From Comamonadaceae bacterium UBA2334 (lineage in GTDB: Bacteria; Pseudomonadota; Gammaproteobacteria; Burkholderiales; Burkholderiaceae_C): DNA of 7,329 nucleotides. Below are positions 1 to 5,851 of the stretch, piece after piece. Made by a program: the position numbers and the translations under genes. Position 1 is the first letter of the stretch, and each line of letters begins with the position of its first letter. Below the pieces are notes generated by a model. That model did not search any database, was not told the origin of the DNA, and saw nothing but the letters and a program-made list of their open reading frames with translations. The stretch spans positions 1 through 7,329 of the forward strand of contig DDUQ01000090.1 in NCBI GenBank assembly GCA_002344885.1, in the 5' to 3' direction.

Positions 1-423
1 CTGGCCAAAATGGGTGCGGTGTGCGATGTGTACGATGCCATCACGTCCAACCGACCCTACAAGGCGGGCTGGGACCCGGCGCAATCGCTCAAGCAGATGG
101 CCTCGTGGGTCAACGGGCATTTCGATCCGCGCATTTTCCAGGCCTTTGTCAGCAGTTTGGGCATCTACCCCACAGGCTCACTGGTGCTGCTGGACAACAA
201 CCGTCTGGCCGTGGTGGTTGACCAGTCGCCCGAGTCGTTGCTCAAGCCCGTGGTGAAAGCGTTTTACTCGACACGCTCTGCCCAGCGCATACCGCCCGAA
301 ATCATCAACCTGGCGGCCCCCAGCTGCCGCCTCAAGATCCTGGGCCGCGAAGACCCCGACAAATGGAAGTTTCCGGATCTGGATGAATTGTGGTCAGGCC
401 AACCACAAGGCAAAAACAAATAA
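1..423 (+). CDS. HD-GYP domain protein, C-terminal part (cyclic-di-GMP phosphodiesterase type)
   Basis: This is the last 140 codons of a gene that begins before the window; the frame is open from base 1 and ends at TAA 421-423. The visible part starts inside the domain with AVCDVYDAITSNRPYK (residues 6-21 of the fragment), the conserved C-terminal segment of HD-GYP domains that follows the GYP motif. A helix containing FDPRIFQAFVSSLGIYP then leads to a small tail beginning with the PTGSLVLL motif, as seen in many Burkholderiales HD-GYP proteins. Members of this family hydrolyse cyclic di-GMP in the cytoplasm and so influence motility and biofilm formation. The catalytic HD pair and the GYP triad lie upstream of the window, so activity cannot be judged here. 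The gene is convergent with the phosphatase gene that ends at 478. The family call is firm; the full domain set, for example an N-terminal DUF3391 or receiver domain, is unknown. Confidence 0.88.
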   Translation: MAKMGAVCDVYDAITSNRPYKAGWDPAQSLKQMASWVNGHFDPRIFQAFVSSLGIYPTGSLVLLDNNRLAVVVDQSPESLLKPVVKAFYSTRSAQRIPPEIINLAAPSCRLKILGREDPDKWKFPDLDELWSGQPQGKNK

Positions 424-477
424 GGCGCCCGACGGCCCACGTGGTTTCTGCCGGCCGGGTGACTTGCTGATGGCCCG
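424..477. other. Short convergent intergenic gap
   Basis: These 54 bases separate the stop codons of two convergent genes. They are GC-rich and hold a perfect 8-base palindrome, CCACGTGG, at 437-444. A weak, bulged pairing is possible between CCC-GGCC near 428-437 and GGCCGGG near 453-459. No T-run follows in either direction, so I do not call an intrinsic terminator. Nothing else is visible. Confidence 0.4.
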
Positions 478-2100
478 TCATGCTGGGACCACCCCCGGCT
501 GACCGTGGACCGTGATGAAGCGTGCCTGCACACCCAAAGCGGCCCCCACCTGCGCAGGAAACGGTGTGGTGCGGAAGGTCGCCATCACCTGCTGCGGCGT
601 GATATCGATCAGGGTGTAACCCCGTTCATCGCTGCGGGCATGGGCAATGTCGGCATTGCTCGCCCTGATGCGGTCCAGCGCCCCCGTTCCCATGCCCCGG
701 GATGTGATGGACGTGGTCACGTATTCGCTGGCCACCACCGGTGACTGGGTGTCATTGGGCACCACCCTGAGCTGAGCCGCCACATTCTGGTGGACATCGC
801 CCCCCAGCACCACCACGTTTTTCGCACCGGTATCTCGCACGGTTTCAAGCAGGCGTGTGCGGGCAGCCGCGTAACCGTCCCACCCGTCGGTGTAGATGGT
901 GCGACCCACGGGCGTGTCAATGCCCGTGGAACTGATCTGTGTGCTTTGTGCCAGCACCCGCCACCGACCACTGGCGGTACGCAGACCTTGGGCCAGCCAC
1001 GCTTCCTGCTCCGCGCCCAGCATGGTGCGAGCGGGGTCGTCACGCTCGTCACAGTTCAGCACGACGCGGCCACCACCGCGCAAGGGGTCCCGGCAGGCTT
1101 GCGGACTGCGGTACTGCCTGCAATCGAGTGTCCAGACATCTGCCAATTGCCCCCAGCGCCACTGCTGATGTATGCGCTGGTAGGCACCGCCCGGGCCACC
1201 GGGCCAGACAGGCATGTGTTCGAAATAAGCCTGGTATGCCGCCGCCCTGCGAGCCAGGAAAACCCCGGGCTGCGTGTACGCACGGTCCTGGTCGGCCGCG
1301 TAATCGTTGTCCACCTCGTGGTCGTCCCAGGTACACACCCAGGGATGCGCCGCGTGGCTGGTCCGCAGGTCGGCATCCAGTTTGTACAGCGCATGGCGTT
1401 CACGGTAAGCCTCGAGTGTTTTTGGCACGCCACCCGTGTGTGAACGCAGACGGTATTTCGGATTCGTGCTCTCGTAAATATAGTCTCCGACAAACAACAC
1501 GGCATCGATGTCCTGTTGCGCAATGTCGGTGTGGGCACTGTAGTAGCCCTGTTCGTAATGCTGGCACGATGCCAATGCCACCCTCAAAGCAGCCACCCTG
1601 GCGTCCGGGGCCGGTGCCGTGCGTGTGCGCCCGACCGGGCTGATGGCTTGACCGCTCCTGAAGCGGTACCAGTAGCGCCTGTCAGGCCGAAGTCCTTCGA
1701 TGCGGGCATGCACACTCCAGCCGCGTGCCGCCCAGGTTGTGAATTCGCCCTTCCGAATGGGCTTCGTCAGGCTTTCATGGTCGAAAATTTCGTAGCTGAC
1801 CACACAATACTGGTCTTCGGTAAGGCCAGAAACTTCTTCCATGTGTGCGGCTTGCTCGGCTGCTGTTGCAGCGTAGCCTGGCTGCGCGGCACCGGGATAC
1901 AGGCGCGTCCACAACAGCACCGAATCGGGTCGCGGCTCACCACTGGCCACGCCAAGGGCAAACGGGTCGCTGCGCCACACGGGCTGGCCTTTGCGCAGAC
2001 CCGGCGGCGTGGAGGTGATCGCGACCATGGCCACGGCCTGTGCGAGCGCAGGCACACTGGCCACGCAACTCAAACGCTGGAGAAATTGTCGGCGGTACAT
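478..2100 (-). CDS. Tat-exported PhoD-like alkaline phosphatase/phosphodiesterase
   Basis: The 540-residue product belongs to the PhoD family, metal-dependent (Fe/Ca in characterised members) phosphomono-/diesterases acting outside the cytoplasm. I start it at the ATG at 2100 because this puts MYRRQFLQRL, a twin-arginine signal (Arg3-Arg4, Phe6, Leu7) with a hydrophobic stretch, at the N terminus; the frame runs open to an ATG at 2214, but that would add 38 residues with no signal character and overlap the upstream gene. An N-terminal beta-domain (FALGVASGEPRPDSVLLWTR, about 47-66) precedes the catalytic domain. Metal-site motifs are LASCQ (Cys179), FVGDYIYE (Asp206), WDDHEVDNDY (258-267) and GGDVHQN (433-439); LGAEQEAWL is at about 361-369. 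Family length and all main motifs are intact. It is the last gene of a minus-strand set, 28 bases after the binding-protein gene, without an obvious Shine-Dalgarno sequence. The substrate is not predictable, and members of this family are often simply annotated PhoD or alkaline phosphatase D. Confidence 0.9.
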   Translation of the reverse strand: MYRRQFLQRLSCVASVPALAQAVAMVAITSTPPGLRKGQPVWRSDPFALGVASGEPRPDSVLLWTRLYPGAAQPGYAATAAEQAAHMEEVSGLTEDQYCVVSYEIFDHESLTKPIRKGEFTTWAARGWSVHARIEGLRPDRRYWYRFRSGQAISPVGRTRTAPAPDARVAALRVALASCQHYEQGYYSAHTDIAQQDIDAVLFVGDYIYESTNPKYRLRSHTGGVPKTLEAYRERHALYKLDADLRTSHAAHPWVCTWDDHEVDNDYAADQDRAYTQPGVFLARRAAAYQAYFEHMPVWPGGPGGAYQRIHQQWRWGQLADVWTLDCRQYRSPQACRDPLRGGGRVVLNCDERDDPARTMLGAEQEAWLAQGLRTASGRWRVLAQSTQISSTGIDTPVGRTIYTDGWDGYAAARTRLLETVRDTGAKNVVVLGGDVHQNVAAQLRVVPNDTQSPVVASEYVTTSITSRGMGTGALDRIRASNADIAHARSDERGYTLIDITPQQVMATFRTTPFPAQVGAALGVQARFITVHGQPGVVPA

Positions 2101-2128
2101 CGCGCTATTGGAGCACCGTTTGGCGACA

Positions 2129-3457
2129 TCACCGCGCGGCTTCTGTGGGCGGGAGTGGCACCTGACGATTTCGCACCAGGGATGCGTTGCGGCGGGCGTC
2201 CTCGGGGTTGGCAAAAGTCACCCCGCCTTGTGTGACCCGGCCCAGCACAAGCCTGTCGACAGTCAACGCCTCTTTGTGCTGCAGGCCGAAAGGCTTGTCA
2301 TAGGTGGTCACCATGCCGACATGAGCGCGGGGCAGGTTCTCGAGCGACGCCTTGATGGCCGGGCCACTCAACTGACCGCTGCGCACGCCGAACAGGCCTT
2401 GCAGCAACAGGTATGCCGCGTCATAACCCTGGGCAGCCACCATGGGGACCGTCATGCGGCCCCCGCCAAAGCGGCGTGCATAAGCCGCCAGAAAGCTCGC
2501 CCGCCGCTCATGAACGGGCTCGGCAATGAACGTCTGGGCCACCAGCGCACCCTCTGCAGCCGGGCCGGCCCCCTGAATGAAGAACGGGAAAGACAGGGGC
2601 CACGGCCCCACCTGGGGTACGTTCCACTTCAACTCGTCTCGCCCACGGGCGATCACCGCGTTCTCTGGCCCCACCGTGTGGCTGAACACCACCTGTGCTC
2701 CGGCTTCGCGCGCCGCTTTCAGTTCAGCATACAGGTCTCTCACGCCCACGGCGAACCGGGCAACGTAAACGGGTTCGAGCCGCTGGCGGGCCAGCGCGGC
2801 CTCGATGTCGGCCAGCCCCGCCGCGCCATATGCGGTGGTGTCGGCAAACACCGCCACACGCGTCCACCCACGTTTGAGCAGTTCAGCCACCAGGAATTGG
2901 ACCTGCATGGCATCCGGCGCAGCGTTTCGAAAAATGTAGCTGTCAGGTGGCGGATAACGGGCGGTGAGGCCCGATCCGGTTGCACACGGAATGATGAGCG
3001 GCACTTTTGCTTGCTGGAACACATCCAGCGACGCCTGTGCCACCCCTGTGTTGCAAAAACCGATGGTGGCCACCACGTTGTCGGCCACCAGTTCCTGCGA
3101 CCGCAGGTTGCCGACATCCTGACGTGCCGCATCGTCCCGCATGACCAGCTCGATGGGGCGCCCCAGATAGCCGCCTGCGGCATTGATTTCATCCACCGCC
3201 ATGCGCACACCGTTTTGCATGGGCAGACCGAAGGCGGCCGAGGGACCTGAGAACGGGCCGATCAACCCCACCCGTACCGGCTGAACGGTGGGCACATCAG
3301 GAAGCAAGGTGACCACCTGCGCCCGGGCAGCCACCGCGAACACGGCACAAACCATCAGCACCGCTGCCGCCCTCGCACCGGCCAGTCTTTGGCTCGGTTG
3401 CTGGCCAGTAGGTGGGCGGTGCCGGTGGTCGGCACGGGCTCCTGTTGACCCCACCAT
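2129..3457 (-). CDS. LivJ-type periplasmic substrate-binding protein (branched-chain amino acid ABC family)
   Basis: The 442-residue product is a type I periplasmic binding protein (Peripla_BP_6 / LivJ-like). I choose the ATG at 3457, which lies 2 bases after the regulator's TGA, over the ATG at 3553, which would lie well inside the regulator gene. From this start there is a long polar n-region (about 23 residues) and then a hydrophobic segment ending in AVAARAQ, with likely cleavage after Ala46. The mature part opens with the typical VRVGLIGPFSGPSAAFG (about 61-77), followed by NGVRMAVDEINAAGGYLGRP. Other family features are FRNAAPDAMQ, the second-lobe segment VAVFADTTAYG and the C-terminal YDAAYLLLQGL. 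It should bind a small ligand in the periplasm, usually an amino acid, amide or aromatic acid; the ligand cannot be read from sequence. No permease or ATPase gene lies nearby, so it is an orphan. It sits between a LysR regulator and a PhoD-like enzyme and is probably co-transcribed and translationally coupled with the regulator. Confidence 0.88.
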   Translation of the reverse strand: MVGSTGARADHRHRPPTGQQPSQRLAGARAAAVLMVCAVFAVAARAQVVTLLPDVPTVQPVRVGLIGPFSGPSAAFGLPMQNGVRMAVDEINAAGGYLGRPIELVMRDDAARQDVGNLRSQELVADNVVATIGFCNTGVAQASLDVFQQAKVPLIIPCATGSGLTARYPPPDSYIFRNAAPDAMQVQFLVAELLKRGWTRVAVFADTTAYGAAGLADIEAALARQRLEPVYVARFAVGVRDLYAELKAAREAGAQVVFSHTVGPENAVIARGRDELKWNVPQVGPWPLSFPFFIQGAGPAAEGALVAQTFIAEPVHERRASFLAAYARRFGGGRMTVPMVAAQGYDAAYLLLQGLFGVRSGQLSGPAIKASLENLPRAHVGMVTTYDKPFGLQHKEALTVDRLVLGRVTQGGVTFANPEDARRNASLVRNRQVPLPPTEAAR

Positions 3458-3459
3458 GG

Positions 3460-4383
3460 TCAGTCCGGCCCTGGTCTGCGCAAGTGCCGGGCGGCCGCCT
3501 CGCGCAAAGCGCCGCTCAGCGCATCGAGCACTTCGGACGAGAGGTTCCAGCAATGCCAGTACAACGCCACAGGCTGATGGTGATGCGGTGCCACATTGAC
3601 CAGTTCTGCCGCGTCAAGCCCCTGCTGGACCAGCATGCGGGGCACAACACTCACACCCCAGCCCGCCCGCACCGCCCGCACCTGGCCTTCAGACGACGGC
3701 ACAAACAGCTGTCGCAGGGTGACATGCTTCAAACCGAACGCCTTGGCCACAAACACCCGCTGGAGGTCATCTTTACGGTTGAATGCAATGAACGGCAAAC
3801 CTGCAAAGTTGTGCGCCCTCAAGCCGTCGGGCACATGCCGCGCCGCAAATTCAGCACTGGCCACCGCCACATAGTCCATCTGCCCCAGGGCTTCCATGCG
3901 ACAGCCACGCAGTGCCTGGTCCAGCGAGGTGACACAGCCCAGCACCTGCCCCTCGCGCAGCCATTCGTGGGTGAAGTCCTGGTCGTCGGTGATGATTTCG
4001 ATGGGCAACCCTTGTGTGGCCAGCACATGGAGCGCCGGCAAGGCCCAGGTTGCAATGCTGTCGGCGTTGATGGCCACCGACACCCGCTCTTCCTCGCGGC
4101 CACCCCGCATGGAGCTGGGGGCCAGTTCCCTAAGGTCATTTTCAAGATCGGCCCGCAGCAGCCGCAGCATCTTCGTGTGCTTGAGCAGCAACTGACCTGC
4201 CGCTGTTGCCTTAAGCGGGCGGCTGCGCACCACCAGCACGGTGCCCACCTGGGCCTCCAGGGCGCGCAACCGTTGCGACACCGCTGACTGCGTGATGGAC
4301 AAGCGCTGCGCGGCGCGCTCGAATCCGCCCTCTTCCAGAATGGCGGCCAGACACTCCAGAGCATCCGGATCAAAGGTGTTCAT
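3460..4383 (-). CDS. argP: ArgP/LysG-like LysR-family transcriptional regulator
   Basis: The 307-residue product is a full-length LysR-type regulator. The N-terminal winged helix-turn-helix is clear: GFERAAQRLSITQSAVSQRL (20-39), followed by RALEAQVG. This and the downstream signature VAINADSIATWALPAL (103-118), plus the motifs QAL-C near 156-161 and LYWH at 274-277, match E. coli ArgP (IciA) as I remember it, so I place it in the ArgP/LysG subfamily rather than among general LysR proteins. E. coli ArgP responds to lysine and arginine and activates the argO exporter and several lysine-pathway genes. Here the gene is divergent from a dadA-like gene across 126 bases and leads a minus-strand set with the binding protein and phosphatase genes. 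Its TGA (3462-3460) is 2 bases from the next ATG. The likely targets, by position, are dadA and its own promoter. The symbol reflects subfamily resemblance, not proven orthology. Confidence 0.87.
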   Translation of the reverse strand: MNTFDPDALECLAAILEEGGFERAAQRLSITQSAVSQRLRALEAQVGTVLVVRSRPLKATAAGQLLLKHTKMLRLLRADLENDLRELAPSSMRGGREEERVSVAINADSIATWALPALHVLATQGLPIEIITDDQDFTHEWLREGQVLGCVTSLDQALRGCRMEALGQMDYVAVASAEFAARHVPDGLRAHNFAGLPFIAFNRKDDLQRVFVAKAFGLKHVTLRQLFVPSSEGQVRAVRAGWGVSVVPRMLVQQGLDAAELVNVAPHHHQPVALYWHCWNLSSEVLDALSGALREAAARHLRRPGPD

Positions 4384-4390
4384 GTCGATA

Positions 4391-4436
4391 TTATTAGTGA
4401 TGCTACTGAAAGTCTATTCTATTTAATCAAACTTCA
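4391..4436. promoter_or_regulatory. Candidate LysR-type operator region between argP-like gene and dadA
   Basis: This AT-rich stretch lies between the two divergent genes, immediately upstream of and slightly overlapping the proposed dadA -35 box. It contains two weak dyads: AGT-N6-ACT (4396-4407) and AAGT...ACTT (4410-4434, flanked by TGA and TCA on the outside). LysR-type proteins usually bind imperfect dyads with a T-N11-A core just upstream of the -35 of the divergent target, so the position fits. The dyads themselves are short and could arise by chance. I could not settle on a promoter for the regulator gene; a TAGAAT at 4421-4416 on the minus strand lacks a good -35. Confidence 0.3.
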
Positions 4437-4461
4437 CAAACCGCCCGCTTTTTTCGATACT
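4433..4461 (+). promoter_or_regulatory. Predicted sigma-70 promoter of dadA
   Basis: TTCACA at 4433-4438 (5 of 6 against TTGACA) and GATACT at 4456-4461 (4 of 6 against TATAAT) are separated by exactly 17 bases. Transcription would start near 4468, giving a leader of about 42 bases before the dadA ATG. The -35 box abuts the candidate regulator-binding dyads. This is a pattern match by eye. Confidence 0.45.
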
Positions 4462-4496
4462 CCGCTTCCAGTTTCGACACCACACGTTCCAGCGAG

Positions 4497-4502
4497 AAAA
4501 GG
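4497..4502 (+). promoter_or_regulatory. Ribosome binding site of dadA
   Basis: AAAAGG lies 7 bases before the ATG at 4510. This supports that start, which also places the Rossmann glycine motif at residue 7 as expected for DadA. Confidence 0.6.
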
Positions 4503-4509
4503 TCACACC

Positions 4510-5835
4510 ATGCGAGTCACGGTTTTGGGCGCAGGCATCATCGGCATCAGCACAGCCTGGCATTTGCTGGAGCGCGGACACGAGGTCACGCTGGTGGACC
4601 GCCAGGCCGATGCTGCCATGGAAACCAGCTTTGGCAACGCAGCTCAGATTTCCGTCAGCTATTGCGAGCCCTGGGCCAACCGGGAGGCACCACTGAAAGC
4701 GCTGAAATGGTTGTTCGACCCACAGGGACCGCTCAAATTCCGTCCCCAACTGGACCCCGCACAGTGGATTTGGGGCATGCAGTTCCTGGCGCAATGCAAC
4801 GACGCCGCGTTCGAGCGCAACGTGTCCCAGTTGGTGGCGCTGGGCAGCTACAGCCATGCCGCGCTCAAGGGCATGGTGGCGAGCACCGGCATCCAGTACC
4901 ACCGCAGCACCCGCGGCATTGCCCACTACTACACCAGCCAACAGTCATTTGACGACGCGGGCGCGGCCGCCGAAGTGATGCGCCGCCACGGTGTGGCGCG
5001 CCGCGTGGTCAGCAAACACGAGTTGCTGCACATCGAGCCTGCACTGCGCGCTTTCGCAGACCGCATCGTGGGTGGCACCTACACCGAGAGCGACGAACAC
5101 GGCGACTGCCGCGTGTTCACCCAGTCGCTGGCAACCTTGTGCCGCCAGCGTGGCATGCAGGCGCTGATGGGCCACGACATCGAACACATTGAAACCCGCA
5201 ACGGACAGGCCGATGGCGTCACGGTCAGGGACCGCGCCACCGGTTTGCCCCGCAGACTGACGGCCGATGCCTTCGTCGTGGCATGCGGCTCCTACACCAC
5301 CCCTCTGCTCAAAAAAGTGGGCGTGCGCGTGCCCATCTACCCCGGCAAGGGCTACAGCGCCACGCTGCCTTTGCGCAACCCGGACGCAGCACCCCATGTG
5401 AGCCTGCTGGACGACGAACTGAAAATCGCCATCTCCCGCCTGGGCAACCAGCTGCGTGTGGCCGGCACCATCGAGCTCGGTGGCTTCGACCTGGCCCTGG
5501 ACACCCCTCTGGCCCGCACCCGCTCGGAAATGCTGGTCAGGCGTATCGAAGCCGTCTTCCCCGGTGTGGCGGACACCCGCACGCCCGAGCAGGGTGGCGA
5601 CCCGCAGTTCTGGTGCGGGCTGCGTCCGGCCACGCCGACCAACATCCCGCTGATCGGTCGCACACCGGTCCACAAGCTGTGGATCAATGCAGGCCACGGT
5701 ACGCTGGGATGGACACATGGTGCCGGGTCAGGCAAGGCACTGGCCGAACTCATCAGCGGCGAGCAACCGGCGCTGGCCTTCAACTTCGCGGGCCAGCCTG
5801 CGCGCAACATGCCCCTCAAAATGAAAATGGCCTGA
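4510..5835 (+). CDS. dadA: D-amino acid dehydrogenase (DadA-like FAD oxidoreductase)
   Basis: The 441-residue product is a DadA/DAO-family flavoenzyme, close to the 432 residues of E. coli DadA. It oxidatively deaminates D-amino acids (D-alanine is preferred in characterised DadA enzymes) to 2-oxo acids and ammonia, passing electrons to the respiratory chain from the inner face of the membrane. The FAD Rossmann motif is at the very start (VLGAGIIGISTAWHLLERGH, 5-24, with Asp30 ending the second strand). Further family motifs are SFGNAAQIS (40-48), the segment YPGKGYS (277-283), CGLRPATPTNIPLIGRTP (369-386) and the C-terminal FAD-contact segment NAGHGTLGWTHGAGSGK (393-409). No frameshift or missing motif is seen. 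The start is supported by AAAAGG 7 bases upstream. It is divergent from an ArgP-like regulator, which is its likely controller. There is no racemase gene (dadX) beside it. Substrate specificity is uncertain, because Burkholderiales carry several DadA paralogues. Confidence 0.9.
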   Translation: MRVTVLGAGIIGISTAWHLLERGHEVTLVDRQADAAMETSFGNAAQISVSYCEPWANREAPLKALKWLFDPQGPLKFRPQLDPAQWIWGMQFLAQCNDAAFERNVSQLVALGSYSHAALKGMVASTGIQYHRSTRGIAHYYTSQQSFDDAGAAAEVMRRHGVARRVVSKHELLHIEPALRAFADRIVGGTYTESDEHGDCRVFTQSLATLCRQRGMQALMGHDIEHIETRNGQADGVTVRDRATGLPRRLTADAFVVACGSYTTPLLKKVGVRVPIYPGKGYSATLPLRNPDAAPHVSLLDDELKIAISRLGNQLRVAGTIELGGFDLALDTPLARTRSEMLVRRIEAVFPGVADTRTPEQGGDPQFWCGLRPATPTNIPLIGRTPVHKLWINAGHGTLGWTHGAGSGKALAELISGEQPALAFNFAGQPARNMPLKMKMA

Positions 5836-5851
5836 AGAGGCTCCCTTCAGG
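5831..5851 (-). terminator. Hairpin spanning the convergent stop codons
   Basis: CCTGAAG (5831-5837) and CTTCAGG (5845-5851) form a perfect 7-bp stem with a 7-base loop. The hairpin contains the last bases of both genes, including both stop codons (TGA 5833-5835 on plus, TGA 5849-5847 on minus). Read on the minus strand it is followed by CCATTTTCATTTT, which is T-rich, so it can act as a terminator for the carboxypeptidase gene. On the plus strand no T-run follows. Confidence 0.45.

Noticed and set aside
424..477. Intrinsic terminator between the HD-GYP and phosphatase genes
   Set aside because: Only short, bulged GC pairings and no T-run on either strand.
2101..2214. N-terminal extension of the phosphatase to the ATG at 2214
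   Set aside because: It would add 38 polar residues before a clear twin-arginine signal and overlap the end of the upstream gene by 86 bases.
1516..2235. 239-codon open frame on the plus strand, antisense to the phosphatase gene
   Set aside because: It has no recognisable motif and mirrors the opposite strand of a clear PhoD family gene; long antisense frames are expected in GC-rich coding DNA.
1991..3250. 419-codon open frame on the plus strand, antisense to the binding protein
   Set aside because: Composition is that of a reverse-complement shadow, rich in His, Arg and Gly without domains, while the opposite strand encodes an intact LivJ-type protein.
3458..3553. N-terminal extension of the binding protein to the ATG at 3553
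   Set aside because: It would overlap the regulator's 3' end by about 94 bases and bury the signal peptide behind more than 50 polar residues.
4423..4941. 172-codon open frame on the minus strand covering the dadA promoter and start
   Set aside because: It is antisense to the DadA Rossmann region and has no family features; it would also place coding sequence across the divergent control region.
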